Assembly (NCBI GenBank): GCA_024641635.1
Contig: JAHECS010000023.1
Coordinates: 1 to 33,568, forward strand
Direction: 5' to 3'
From: Actinomycetes bacterium
GTDB taxonomy: Bacteria; Actinomycetota; Actinomycetes; S36-B12
DNA: 33,568 nt
This document shows, piece after piece, positions 17,746 through 28,435 of the stretch. Numbering within the stretch: position 1 is the stretch's first letter; every line of letters starts with the position of its first letter. The notes below the pieces were generated by a model. It was not told the DNA's origin. It searched no databases and was given only the letters and a program-made list of their open reading frames with translations. The translations under genes were made by a program, and so were the position numbers.

Positions 17746-18126
17746 CTACTCGACCGGGTGGCGGTCGTACTCGTCCTCGTCCTCGCGATGGACGAGGTCG
17801 CCGTGGAAGGCCGGAAGGCACACGGCGAAGTACCGGGCTCCCTCGGTCGTCGTGTAGCGGACACGCTCACCGGCGCGGGTGATGACGGCCTGACCCGCAC
17901 GGACGTGAGTGACGCCGTCGTCGTGCTCCACCTGCATCGAGCCTTCCAGGACCACGGTGAACTCGTCGAACTCCGGCTCCTGGGCCGGCTCCTCCCAGCC
18001 CGCGGGCGCCAGCATGTGCGCGATCGAGACGACGTCGTCGCCGCTGGACGCATGCCCGACGTACTCCTCGATGATCTTGCCGCCGGGAACCGGCACCAGT
18101 GCCGGGGCGGGGACGAGCTCGGGCAC
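17746..18126 (-). CDS. Cupin domain protein, last gene of the nucleoside operon
   Basis: The 126-residue single cupin shows motif 1 as EFDEFTVVLEGSMQVEHDDG and motif 2 as RAGQAVITRAGERVRYTTTEGARYFAVCLPAF. The usual metal-binding HxH is replaced (EPEFDEF), so metal binding is doubtful. The tail HREDEDEYDRHP is acidic. The start is 1 nt after the stop of the Gfo/Idh gene, which argues for coupled expression. Single cupins may act as sugar isomerases, oxygenases or ligand-binding proteins; no specific function is supported. Convergent with the DMT transporter gene. Confidence 0.85.
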   Translation of the reverse strand: MPELVPAPALVPVPGGKIIEEYVGHASSGDDVVSIAHMLAPAGWEEPAQEPEFDEFTVVLEGSMQVEHDDGVTHVRAGQAVITRAGERVRYTTTEGARYFAVCLPAFHGDLVHREDEDEYDRHPVE

Positions 18127-18127
18127 G

Positions 18128-19132
18128 TCAGACTCCGTCCAGCGCCGTGCGCGGGCTCATCCCCGCGGCGAGGTACAGGTCGTCGATCAGCTGCATCGTG
18201 ACCACAGCATCGTCCGCATCGGTGATCATCGGCTCGCCGTCCCGGATGAGGCGGGCCAGCGCGTCGAGCATGTACGAGTAGGTGAGCCGAGTGCCCAGGT
18301 GCTCGACCCGCTGCTCCGTGCCGACCGTGACGATCACGCGGTCATCCGAGAACGGGAGGACGAACGCAGGCGCGTACGCCTCACCCTTCGTGCCCACGAT
18401 GCGCAGCGAGAAGTCCAGCACCCCGTGCGTCATCGAGGACACGATCCGACCGGTCTGACCGTTCGGATAGTCGAGGTCCGCCTCGAGCCAGGCGTCGACC
18501 CCCGGGTACTCGGGGATCTCGCCCCCGGCCGCCCGCACCACCCGGGGCTCTCCCCCGCCGATCCCGGCGAGGTCGCGGAGCGCGTGGGTCGCGTAGCAGC
18601 CGACGTCCATGAGGCCGCCACCGGCGAGCTCCTGGGTCCAGCGCAGGTCGCCCGCCCCGGGGGGCGGCATGAGCATCCGCGCCTCGACGTGCATGAGGTC
18701 GCCGATCTCGCCGTTGCCGGCCAGCTCGAGCATTCGCGCCATGAGCGGGTGGTACCGGTAGTGGAAGGCCTCGACGACGTGCACACCCGCGGCCTTCCCG
18801 GCATCGCGGACGATCCGTGCCTCGTCCGCGTTGCTGGCGAAGGGCTTCTCGGTGAGCACGTGCTTGCCGGCCTCGACGGCCCTCAGGTTCCAGGGCCCGT
18901 GCTGGGCGTTCGTGAGCGGGTTGTACACGACCTCGACCTCGGGGTCGTCGATGACGGCCTGGTAGTCCGCCACGACCCGCTCGATGCCGTGCTTCTCTGC
19001 GAAGTCAGCCGCACGCTGGGGGTCACGGGCGGCGACAGCCACGAGGCGGTTGCCGGTCTCATGAGCCGGCCGGATGATCGCGTTCTCGCTGATCCGTGCG
19101 GCGCCGAGGACCCCGATGCGCAGCGGCTCCAC
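18128..19132 (-). CDS. Gfo/Idh/MocA family NAD(P)-dependent oxidoreductase
   Basis: The 334-residue protein has an N-terminal Rossmann fold (LRIGVLGAARISENAI), VAAVAARDPQRAADFAEKHG in the expected second strand (written here as read: VAVAARDPQRA), VVYNPLTNAQHGPW, and the family catalytic-lysine motif GKHVLTEKPFASN. The C-terminal sheet domain begins with VVEAFHYRYHPLMARM and contains GGGLMDVGCYATHALRDL. Members oxidise or reduce sugars, cyclitols and related polyols. The GTG at 19132 was chosen because the Rossmann strand starts 5 residues later; the longer frame to 19219 would run into the upstream gene. The gap to that gene is 4 nt. Its place behind deoA hints at a sugar derived from nucleosides, but this is unproven. 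Confidence 0.92.
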   Translation of the reverse strand: MEPLRIGVLGAARISENAIIRPAHETGNRLVAVAARDPQRAADFAEKHGIERVVADYQAVIDDPEVEVVYNPLTNAQHGPWNLRAVEAGKHVLTEKPFASNADEARIVRDAGKAAGVHVVEAFHYRYHPLMARMLELAGNGEIGDLMHVEARMLMPPPGAGDLRWTQELAGGGLMDVGCYATHALRDLAGIGGGEPRVVRAAGGEIPEYPGVDAWLEADLDYPNGQTGRIVSSMTHGVLDFSLRIVGTKGEAYAPAFVLPFSDDRVIVTVGTEQRVEHLGTRLTYSYMLDALARLIRDGEPMITDADDAVVTMQLIDDLYLAAGMSPRTALDGV

Positions 19133-19136
19133 GGTG

Positions 19137-19322
19137 TCAGTCCTTGCCGAGAGCGAAGACGGCGTACAGCCCCACGAGGAAGAGCAGGAGCCCCGCGATG
19201 GCCGCCGCCGCCAGGGCACCGTCGTTCATCAGCCCGATCCCCCACGTGGTCAGGCCAGCGATGATGAGGAGCATCACGATGGCCCCGATGGCTGAGTTCT
19301 TGGTCTCGGCGTGCTCGCTCAC
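19137..19322 (-). CDS. Small two-helix membrane protein, unknown function
   Basis: This 61-residue GTG-start gene encodes a short polar N-terminus (MSEHAETKNSA) and two hydrophobic helices (IGAIVMLLIIAGLTTWGIGL and ALAAAAIAGLLLFLVGLYAVFAL) joined by MNDG. A GGAGGG Shine-Dalgarno lies about 6 nt upstream, between it and the deoA stop. It is the gene directly after deoA and 4 nt before the Gfo/Idh gene, so it belongs to the same operon. I do not recognise the family; the good ribosome site and tight spacing support it as real. Confidence 0.75.
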   Translation of the reverse strand: MSEHAETKNSAIGAIVMLLIIAGLTTWGIGLMNDGALAAAAIAGLLLFLVGLYAVFALGKD

Positions 19323-19334
19323 AGGGATTCCCTC

Positions 19335-20616
<1,282 letters not shown>

Positions 20617-20624
<8 letters not shown>

Positions 20625-21039
20625 GGAAGCTCCTGTCCTCGGCACGTTCCACCAGGTCGTCCGGCCCGAAGGCCTGGGGCAGGATCTCGCTCATGGGCAG
20701 GATGCCCTCGGGAGTCCTGATGAGCGTTCCGGGACGGCCGTTCTCCCACAGCAGCTGACGACAGCGCCCGCAGGGCATGAGCGGCTGGCCGTGCTGATCG
20801 ACGCACGACACGGCCACGAGCCTTCCGCCGCCGGTCGCGTGCAGCTGCGAGACCATGCCGCACTCGGCGCACAGCCCAACGCCGTAGGCGGCGTTCTCGA
20901 CGTTGCAGCCGACGACGATTCGTCCGTCGTCCACAAGGCCGGCCACGCCGACCTTGAACCGGGAGTAGGGGGCGTAGGCGCGGCGCATGATGTCGACGGC
21001 TGCGGCGTCCAGCGCCACCCAGTCGACGGGCTGGGTCAC
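20617..21039 (-). CDS. cdd: Cytidine deaminase
   Basis: The 140-residue homotetrameric-type enzyme deaminates (deoxy)cytidine to (deoxy)uridine. It shows the substrate segment AYAPYSRFKVGVAGL, GCNVENAAYGVGLCAECG with one zinc Cys and the catalytic Glu, and MPCGRCRQLLWENG with the other two zinc cysteines. The GTG start lies 2 nt after the permease stop and is in a run with the transporter genes. The much longer frame upstream belongs to an overlapping permease in another frame and is not coding. The C-terminus extends past the usual fold by about 15 residues (GPDDLVERAEDRSFHG). Confidence 0.96.
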
Positions 21040-21041
21040 CG

Positions 21042-22337
21042 CTACTCCTTCGTGTAGGGCTGGCCGTCCGCGGCCGGCGGGCGGGCCCGTCCCACGAGTC
21101 CGGCGACGACCACGATCGTCACGAGGTACGGGGCCATGGCGAGGAACTCGGTCGGGATGGGGATGTCCAGCAAGGCGAACTTCTGCTCGAGGGACTCGGC
21201 GAACCCGAAGATCAGTGCGGCACCCAACGCCCCGACGGGATTCCAGGCCCCGAAGATCATCGCGGCCAGGCCGATGAAGCCGGTGCCCGCCGTCATGCCC
21301 TCGTCGAAGCGGCCGACGGTGCCGAGCGTGAACCACGCGCCGGCGAAGCCCCCGACCAGGCCACCGCTCACGACGGCCCAGTAGCGCACCTTCGCCACGC
21401 TGACGCCGAGGCTGTCTGCCGCCCGCGGGTTCTCCCCCACCGAACGGGTGCGCAGGCCCCATCGCGTGCGGAACAGCAGGTACGTGACGGACGCCACGAG
21501 GACGTACATGCCGTAGACGATGATCGTCTGGTTGAAGAACATCGGACCGATGACGGGGATGTCCGAGAGCAGCGGGATCTGGATCGACGGGAAGATCGGC
21601 GCGTCGTTCCATTCCGGGTTCTTCACCAGGACCTGTGCCGTGAGGAAGGACGTCAGCCCGAGCACGAGGATGTTGATGACCACGCCGATGATGATCTGGT
21701 CGACCCTGAAGTTGACGGACAGGACGGCCAGCAGGAGGGCGAGGATGCCTCCGGTGAGCGTCGCCGCGAGCAGGCCGACCCAGCCGCCCACCAGTGAGCC
21801 GATCACGACTCCCGAGAAGGCGCCCCCGAGCAGCATGCCCTCGATGCCGATGTTGACGACGCCGGAGCGCTCGCACAGGACGCCGCTCAACGCGCCGAGG
21901 GCGATGGGCGTGCACCGGGAGACAGTCGCCACCAGCATGCTGATGAGGGAGAACTCCGCGCCCGCAGTCGCCCAGACCATCATCGCGATGGTGAACAGGC
22001 CGAAGGAGATCCCGAGGATCAGCGTCGCGCGTCGTTGGAAGCCCTTGACGAACTGCGACGCTCCCATGAACCCGAGGATGAGCACGATCGCCCACAGCGT
22101 GGCCTGGACCGGGACGACCAGTGCGTCGAGCTGGATGGCGTCGTCCACCGTGCTGATCCCGAAGGTCGCCACCCCCTCTGCGTTGGGGACGAACAGCACG
22201 GCGACGGCCGCGGCGAGCAGCAGCATGACGATGCCGGAGATCCGCGCTCGCCTGATCTGGCTGCGGTTGAGCCCCTTGGTCCTCTTCTCGCCTCTCTCGT
22301 AGCTCTCCACCGGCGGCTTCTCGAATGTCGCGCTCAT
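21042..22337 (-). CDS. Nucleoside ABC transporter permease (second subunit)
   Basis: The 431-residue BPD_transp_2 family permease (ribose/nucleoside type, like YufQ/NupC) has a cytoplasmic start of about 30 residues (MSATFEKPPVESYERGEKRTK). An extra N-terminal pair of helices follows before the conserved core, which begins ALSGVLCERSGVVNIGIEGMLLGGAFSG, the diagnostic EGMML-like motif. GLRTRSVGENPRAADSLGVSV is the EAA-type loop that contacts the ATPase. Length is greater than the 300-320 usual for this subunit because of the N-terminal helices. It overlaps the first permease gene by ATGA and precedes cdd by 2 nt, fixing the operon. Confidence 0.94.
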   Translation of the reverse strand: MSATFEKPPVESYERGEKRTKGLNRSQIRRARISGIVMLLLAAAVAVLFVPNAEGVATFGISTVDDAIQLDALVVPVQATLWAIVLILGFMGASQFVKGFQRRATLILGISFGLFTIAMMVWATAGAEFSLISMLVATVSRCTPIALGALSGVLCERSGVVNIGIEGMLLGGAFSGVVIGSLVGGWVGLLAATLTGGILALLLAVLSVNFRVDQIIIGVVINILVLGLTSFLTAQVLVKNPEWNDAPIFPSIQIPLLSDIPVIGPMFFNQTIIVYGMYVLVASVTYLLFRTRWGLRTRSVGENPRAADSLGVSVAKVRYWAVVSGGLVGGFAGAWFTLGTVGRFDEGMTAGTGFIGLAAMIFGAWNPVGALGAALIFGFAESLEQKFALLDIPIPTEFLAMAPYLVTIVVVAGLVGRARPPAADGQPYTKE

Positions 22338-23502
22338 GCGCCCCACCCCTTGCTGATCTGCGTCGAACCGGTGGTGCTCTTGACCCGGTAGATCGCTGAG
22401 ATCAGCGCCGGCGCGGCGACGAAGATGATGATCAGCGCCTGGATGACGGAGATGAGGTCGATCCCGACGTTCGCGTTGGCCTGCATGTACTGGCCACCGG
22501 CGTTGAGCCCGCCGAAGAGCACCGCCGCGGCGACCACCCCCGCAGGATTCGATCGGCCCAGCAATGCCACGGCGATGCCGTCGAAGCCGAGCCCCGCCGA
22601 GAAGCCCGGGCTGGCACGGTCGAGAAGCCCCAGCACCTGGCCGGTACCGGCCAGTCCGGCCAGGGCGCCCGCGATCGTCATGACGAGGATGTAGACCTTG
22701 GTGACCGACATGCCCGCGTAGCGGGCTGCACTCGGGTTGGCGCCGACAGCCCGGAACTCGAATCCGGTGTTCGTCCGGAAGAGCAGCCACCAGATGAAGA
22801 TGGCCGCCCCGATGGCCAGGAAGAGGCCCAGGTGCACTCGCATGGCCGGGTCGACCCAGGCCAGCAGCTTCGGCAGCTTCGCGCTCTCCTCGATGGTCTT
22901 CGAGATGGGGTCGTTGCGCCCTTCGCGCTGGAACAGCGCGCTCTTGAGCAGGTAGTCCACGAGCCGGTACGCGACGTAGTTCAGCATGATGGTCACGATG
23001 ACCTCATGGGCCCCTGTCCGGGCCTTGAGGAAGCCGGGGATGAATCCCCAGATCGCGCCACCGATCGCGCCGCAAACGATCGCCAGCGGCAAGTGGATCA
23101 CCAGCGGGAGGCCGGTGAAGGTGAAGCCCGCGAGGACGGCCAGCATGCCGCCCATGAGCAGCTGCCCCTCACCACCGATGTTGAACAGACCGGCACGGAA
23201 GGCCAGGGCCACGGCGAGCCCGGTGAAGATCAGCGGCGTCGCCTCGGTCAGGGTCTGCGAGATGGCTCGCAGCGAGCCGACCGATCCCTCGAGCAGGGCG
23301 CGGTAGGCCGCGAGTGTCTCGGACAGGCTGTAGCCGGTGAGCATGATGATGATGCCGCCGATGACCAGGGCGGTGAACACCGCCAGAGCCGGGATGACAA
23401 GACCCGTCCGCCAGTCGGTCGCCGTCGTCAGCTTGCGGAAGAACGACGGGCCAGGCCCGCCGTCGGGCTCGATGGTCGTCTGGCCATCGGGTGAGGTGAT
23501 GC

Positions 23503-23506
<4 letters not shown>
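22334..23506 (-). CDS. Nucleoside ABC transporter permease (first subunit)
   Basis: The 390-residue permease (YufP/NupB-like) begins with about 30 cytoplasmic residues and a first helix GLVIPALAVFTALVIGGIIIMLTGYS. It then has ATPLIFTGLAVALAFRAGLFNIGGEGQLLMGGMLA, the family signature, and FRAVGANPSAARYAGMSVTKVYIL, the cytoplasmic loop contacting the ATPase. A hydrophobic tail ends the protein. About ten membrane helices are predicted by eye. ATGA overlaps join it to the ATPase gene upstream and the second permease downstream. Function follows from family and from cdd/deoA in the same operon: uptake of nucleosides. Confidence 0.95.
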
Positions 23507-25008
<1,502 letters not shown>

Positions 25009-25062
25009 CGGGCCGTCCTAGATCAGCGCTGGATAGTGCCCCCAAACCTATCCGGCAAAGCG

Positions 25063-25094
25063 GAGGGAGGGACCCGAAATCGGGTCCCTCCCTC
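25063..25094 (-). terminator. Hairpin between the binding-protein and ATPase genes
   Basis: Bases 25063-25076 pair perfectly with 25081-25094 (14 bp, mostly G-C) around the loop AAAT. On the minus strand no T-tract follows. It lies 15 nt past the binding-protein stop. Such hairpins often protect the upstream mRNA or stop some transcripts, raising the binding protein relative to the membrane subunits. Confidence 0.75.
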
Positions 25095-25109
25095 ACATGG
25101 GTGCTGCGA

Positions 25110-26249
25110 CTAGCCCTTGACGCTGACCGAGCCGTCGATGATGCCAGCCTGGATGGTCGCCAGCTGGTCCTTGAGCTCCTGCGGCACGGACGCATCCATG
25201 TCGTGGAACGGGGCCAGGCCCACGCCGCCGTTGTCCAGCGTGCCGACCGTGACGCCACCCTCGAAGGTGCCGTCGACGACAGACTGGATCGCGTTGAACG
25301 TGGTGACGTCCATGTTCTTCAGGACCGACGTGAGGTACACGCCGGCGTTGGCCGTGTCCGACTCGTACTGGTCGCTGTCGACACCGATGATCATGAGCTT
25401 GTCGGTGCCGAGCTCGCTGGCCAGTGCGGCCGAGCCGAGGCCGACCGGGCCGGCGACGGGCATGACGATGTCAGCGCCCTCGTCGACCAGGTTCTGCGCG
25501 AAGGTACGGCCGTCGTCCAGGCTCTCGAAGTTCTCGGTGAAGAGGCCCTTCTGCTTGGCCGGATCCCAGCCGATCACCTTGACGTTGGTGCCGTTGTCGG
25601 CGTTGTACTTCTGGACGCCGTAGTAGAAGCCGTCCATGAAGATGGTCACCGGCGGGATGTTGACGCCGCCGAAGGTGCCGACCTTGCCGGTCTTCGACGT
25701 GCCCGCGGCGAGGTAGCCCGCGAGGAACGCGGCCTCGTCGGTGTTGAACACCTGGCCGAGCACGTTGTTGTTCGTGATCTCGCCATCGCCGTAGGCGTAG
25801 TCGACGATGGTGAACGGCGTGTCCGGGTTGGCGTTCGCCGCCTCCTTCGTCGCGTCGCCGAGCAGGAAGCCGACGGTGATGATGACGCCGCAACCCTGGT
25901 CGACGAACGACTGGATGTTGGTGGCGTAGTCGGTCTCCGCCTGCGACTCGAGGACGGTCGCCTCGACGCCGAGCTGATCCGCGGCGTCGGTGACGCCCTT
26001 GTAGGCCTTCTGGTTGAAGCCCTTGTCGTCGACTCCGCCGACGTCAGTGACCTCGCAGGCCTTCAGCATCGCCGCGGCGGTATCGCCCTCGGCGGAAGCC
26101 TCGGCCGATGCCTCCATGGTCTCCTCGGCGGCAGCACTGGTGGCCGCAGCAGCGCTCGACTCGGTCGAGTCACTGCTGGAACTGCACCCCGCCAGTACCA
26201 GAGCCGACGCGGCGACGAGAGCCGCGGCGAACTTGAGGTTGGTCTTCAT
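25110..26249 (-). CDS. BMP family nucleoside-binding lipoprotein of the ABC importer
   Basis: The 379-residue protein has a lipoprotein signal (MKTNLKFAAALVAASALVLAGC, lipobox LAGC with Cys22). A low-complexity Ser/Ala/Glu linker of about 40 residues follows, then a Bmp (PnrA-like) periplasmic-binding domain: CEVTDVGGVDDKGFNQKAYKGV (the conserved DxGxxDDxxFN region), GCGVIITVGFLLGDAT, FLAGYLAAGTSKTGKVGTFGG, and IIGVDSDQY with ADIVMPVAGPVG before it. PnrA-type proteins bind purine nucleosides. The ATG at 26249 has AAGGAG 4 nt upstream; a longer frame to 26303 has no signal of its own. It is first in the nine-gene operon running to the cupin at 17746. Confidence 0.95.
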   Translation of the reverse strand: MKTNLKFAAALVAASALVLAGCSSSSDSTESSAAAATSAAAEETMEASAEASAEGDTAAAMLKACEVTDVGGVDDKGFNQKAYKGVTDAADQLGVEATVLESQAETDYATNIQSFVDQGCGVIITVGFLLGDATKEAANANPDTPFTIVDYAYGDGEITNNNVLGQVFNTDEAAFLAGYLAAGTSKTGKVGTFGGVNIPPVTIFMDGFYYGVQKYNADNGTNVKVIGWDPAKQKGLFTENFESLDDGRTFAQNLVDEGADIVMPVAGPVGLGSAALASELGTDKLMIIGVDSDQYESDTANAGVYLTSVLKNMDVTTFNAIQSVVDGTFEGGVTVGTLDNGGVGLAPFHDMDASVPQELKDQLATIQAGIIDGSVSVKG

Positions 26250-26302
26250 GTGTCTCCTTGATCCGTGCGGGCAGCCGGCATGGCATCCGCGCATTTGCAG
26301 CA

Positions 26303-26308
26303 ACCCTA
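26303..26308 (-). promoter_or_regulatory. Candidate -10 element of the nucleoside importer operon
   Basis: On the minus strand this reads TAGGGT, fitting TANNNT. It would give a leader of about 45 nt carrying AAGGAG before the bmp ATG. No convincing -35 is seen; the upstream 22-bp palindrome at 26326-26347 covers that position. Confidence 0.4.
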
Positions 26309-26325
26309 ATCAGACAGGGCAGTTG

Positions 26326-26347
26326 TTGCCGCATCGCGGTGCCGCAA
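26326..26347. promoter_or_regulatory. Imperfect 22-bp palindrome, candidate operator upstream of bmp
   Basis: The ends read TTGC and GCAA. Overall 18 of 22 positions match the reverse complement, with a GC-rich centre CGCG. It sits where the -35 region of the bmp promoter would be. Size and placement suit a repressor of the LacI or GntR type, but no regulator gene is in the window to pair it with. Confidence 0.4.
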
Positions 26348-26391
26348 TGACACAGATCGTTACCTGCCGGTCATGGACCCGTGATGAGCCG

Positions 26392-27360
26392 CTAGGGCAG
26401 AACGGAGAGCCGCTCCATCAGCAGGGTCACGAAATGGTCACGATCGATGTCGATGCCCACCGCCGCGTTCGCCGCAAGACCGGTCACGGCCCAGCGGTCG
26501 GCGACCGTCCTCCCGAGGCACAGGGGGGACTCGGTTTCGATCTGAACGTTCATCGGCAGGGTCGAGACCAGCGTGCCGTCGATGAGATGGGCGATCGTGA
26601 CCGCATCGTGGATCGGAGCCCCCTCCCACCCGAAGCGCCGCTGGTGGAAGCCGACGAAGTGGTCGAGCAGCTCGGCGACGAAGTGACCGGCTCGTCCCGT
26701 GCTCCGGAGCGCGTCGGCGTGCTCGTCCGTGAGCCACGCGCGATGGGTGACCTCGAGCCCGATCATCGTGACGGCGATCGCGTCCGCTGCTGATCCCTCA
26801 CCCGGCGCCCGGGCCGCCTTGAAGACGACGTCGGCGGCGTGCGGATCCACCCAGATGTTGAACTCCGCGGCGGGCGTCCAGTTACCGAGGTCCACCGCGC
26901 CACCCATGAGGACGAGCTCACGGATGCGCGACCGCAGGTGCGGCAACCGCTCGACGACGTCGGCCATGTTGGTGAGGGGCCCCGTCGCCACCAGAGTCAG
27001 CGGCTCGTCGGCGTCCAGGAGCTGCTGCTCGATCAGCTCGATGGCCGGAATGTCGAGGGCCGCCCGGGTGGGCTCAGAGGGAAGCGGGCCCTCCAAGCCG
27101 CTGTCCCCGTGCATCACGGCTGCCGTGGACAGGGTGCGGACGCGGGGCCCATCCCGGCCGGCCGCCACCGGGATGTCCGGCCGCTCAACCATGTCGAGAA
27201 CGCGGAGGGCGTTCCGGGTGGTGTTCTCGACCGTGACGTTCCCGGCGACGGTGGTGACGGCCCGGAGGTCGATGGACGGGTCGGCGATCGCCAGCATGAT
27301 CGCGATGGCGTCGTCGTGACCCGGGTCGCAGTCGAGGAGGATCGGCCGCGGTGCGCTCAT
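26392..27360 (-). CDS. Inosine-uridine preferring nucleoside hydrolase
   Basis: The 322-residue enzyme hydrolyses nucleosides to base and ribose. The calcium-binding N-terminal cluster is ILLDCDPGHDDAIAIMLA (family DTDPGxDDA), then VTTVAGNVTVENTTRNALRVLD, TLVATGPLTNMADVVERLP, the EFNIWVDPHAADVVF ribose-binding segment and APIHDAVTIAHLID, which carries the catalytic His and last Asp ligand. The DCDPGHDDA form is nearest to RihA/RihB. The ATG at 27360 was chosen because the cluster starts 8 residues later. Upstream is hairpin H3, and downstream after 142 bp is the nucleoside importer, so co-regulation is likely though not necessarily one mRNA. Confidence 0.95.
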   Translation of the reverse strand: MSAPRPILLDCDPGHDDAIAIMLAIADPSIDLRAVTTVAGNVTVENTTRNALRVLDMVERPDIPVAAGRDGPRVRTLSTAAVMHGDSGLEGPLPSEPTRAALDIPAIELIEQQLLDADEPLTLVATGPLTNMADVVERLPHLRSRIRELVLMGGAVDLGNWTPAAEFNIWVDPHAADVVFKAARAPGEGSAADAIAVTMIGLEVTHRAWLTDEHADALRSTGRAGHFVAELLDHFVGFHQRRFGWEGAPIHDAVTIAHLIDGTLVSTLPMNVQIETESPLCLGRTVADRWAVTGLAANAAVGIDIDRDHFVTLLMERLSVLP

Positions 27361-27387
27361 GCCCGGATGTCTACCAGACCCACTGCT

Positions 27388-27453
27388 TCGTTGAGTGCGG
27401 GGTTGTTGGGCGTTCTGAGGGGTCAGGACGCCCAACAACCCCGCACTCAACGA
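27388..27453. repeat. 66-bp near-perfect hairpin (H3) between divergent genes
   Basis: Left arm 27388-27413 pairs perfectly with 27428-27453 (26 bp). The pairing continues after one T-G wobble (27414/27427) with 4 more pairs to a GGGG loop at 27419-27422. Its arm sequence is unrelated to H1/H2 but total length and two-part design equal H2. It lies between the starts of the nucleoside hydrolase and methyltransferase genes, so it cannot be their terminator. Confidence 0.93.
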
Positions 27454-27481
27454 GGGGGCGAGCACATCTGGACGCGGGACA

Positions 27482-27487
27482 TAGGTT
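27482..27487 (+). promoter_or_regulatory. -10 element for the leaderless methyltransferase gene
   Basis: TAGGTT is followed by 6 nt (GAACCC) and the ATG at 27494. It begins 29 nt after hairpin H3. Confidence 0.55.
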
Positions 27488-27493
27488 GAACCC

Positions 27494-28120
27494 ATGCCGA
27501 CGACGCCCCGCTGGTTCACCGATACCGATGACGGTCATTCGCAGTGGTACGTCAACCGCTTCCGCGAGCTGGCCGCCGAGGGTGCCGACCTGGAGGGTGA
27601 GGCCCGCCTCCTGGATGCCATGACAGCGCCGGGCAGCCGGATCCTCGACGCGGGCTGCGGGCCCGGTCGAACGGCAGGTGCCCTAGCCGCCCGCGGCCAC
27701 GACGTCGTGGCCGTCGACGTCGACCCCGAACTGATCGATGCGGCCCGCGAGGACCACCCCGGCCCCAGGTACGTCGTGGGCGACCTCGCCGAGCTCGACC
27801 TGGCCCAGCGCGGCGCGGCCGGGCTCTTCGACGCGGCGGTGTGCGCAGGCAACGTGCTCGCGTTCGTCGCGCTGGGTTCCGAGACGGACGTGCTCGCGTC
27901 GATCCGCCGACACCTGCGCCCCGACGGGTTCCTCGTCACCGGCTTCCACACGGACCGCTACGACCTCGCTGAGTTCGACCGGCATCTCGTCGACGCCGGC
28001 TTCGTGCTCGAGTCGCGCTTCTCGACGTGGGACCTGCGTCCCTGGCGCGACGGGTCCGACTTCGCCGTCAGCGTCCTGCGCGTTCCCGCCGACGCCGGAA
28101 CGAAGGGGCTACCCGAATGA
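27494..28120 (+). CDS. Class I SAM-dependent methyltransferase
   Basis: The 208-residue protein has a short lead (WFTDTDDGHSQWYVNRFRELAAEG), then SAM-binding motif I ILDAGCGPGRTAGALAARGHDVVAVDVDPELIDAA (the DAGCGPGRT loop and acidic VDVD end of strand 2). Motif post-I is YVVGDLAELDL, motif II is FDAAVCAGNVLAFVALG and motif III is RRHLRPDGFLVTGFH. A reduced C-terminal lobe follows. This is the generic Methyltransf_11/25 fold; the substrate is unknown. It starts leaderless after TAGGTT, overlaps the small cupin gene by ATGA, and the two genes lie between hairpins H3 and H2. Confidence 0.93.
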   Translation: MPTTPRWFTDTDDGHSQWYVNRFRELAAEGADLEGEARLLDAMTAPGSRILDAGCGPGRTAGALAARGHDVVAVDVDPELIDAAREDHPGPRYVVGDLAELDLAQRGAAGLFDAAVCAGNVLAFVALGSETDVLASIRRHLRPDGFLVTGFHTDRYDLAEFDRHLVDAGFVLESRFSTWDLRPWRDGSDFAVSVLRVPADAGTKGLPE

Positions 28121-28434
28121 GCGAGTTCATCGACGATGTGGCCGGGCGGATCAGCGTGACGCCGTCGAGCACCGTCTCGACGACGGTGCTCAAGGCCGAG
28201 GGCGTCCGCCTGGTCCTGTTCGCGTTCGACGAGGGCGAGGAGCTCAGCGAGCACACCGCCGCCATGCCCGTGCTGCTGCAGGCACTGTCGGGGCGCCTCA
28301 CCGTGACCACGCCGACGCAGACCGTGTCCCTCGCGCCCGGAGGCGTCCTGCACCTCGACAGCCGCGAACCGCACTCCGTGCTGGCGACGGAACCGAGCCG
28401 CCTGCTCCTGACGATGCTCACCGGCCGCGGCTGA
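28117..28434 (+). CDS. Small cupin protein coupled to the methyltransferase
   Basis: The 105-residue single cupin shows a beta-barrel pattern: GVRLVLFAFDEGEELSEHTAAMPVLLQALSGRLTVT (motif 1, with His in SEHTA) and LAPGGVLHLDSREPHSVLATEPSRLLLTML (motif 2, with His in EPHSV). Those two histidines could bind a metal. Its ATG overlaps the methyltransferase stop (ATGA), so the two products are made together and may interact. The stop TGA is 1 nt before hairpin H2. Similar tiny cupins occur widely as stand-alone proteins without assigned role; I infer only the fold. Confidence 0.88.
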   Translation: MSEFIDDVAGRISVTPSSTVSTTVLKAEGVRLVLFAFDEGEELSEHTAAMPVLLQALSGRLTVTTPTQTVSLAPGGVLHLDSREPHSVLATEPSRLLLTMLTGRG

Positions 28435-28435
28435 C

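Noticed and set aside
26110-26215. Low-complexity Ser/Ala/Glu repeat in the binding protein as a genetic repeat
   Set aside because: At the DNA level there is no tandem unit. It is a flexible linker after the lipidated Cys, normal for surface lipoproteins of Gram-positive bacteria.
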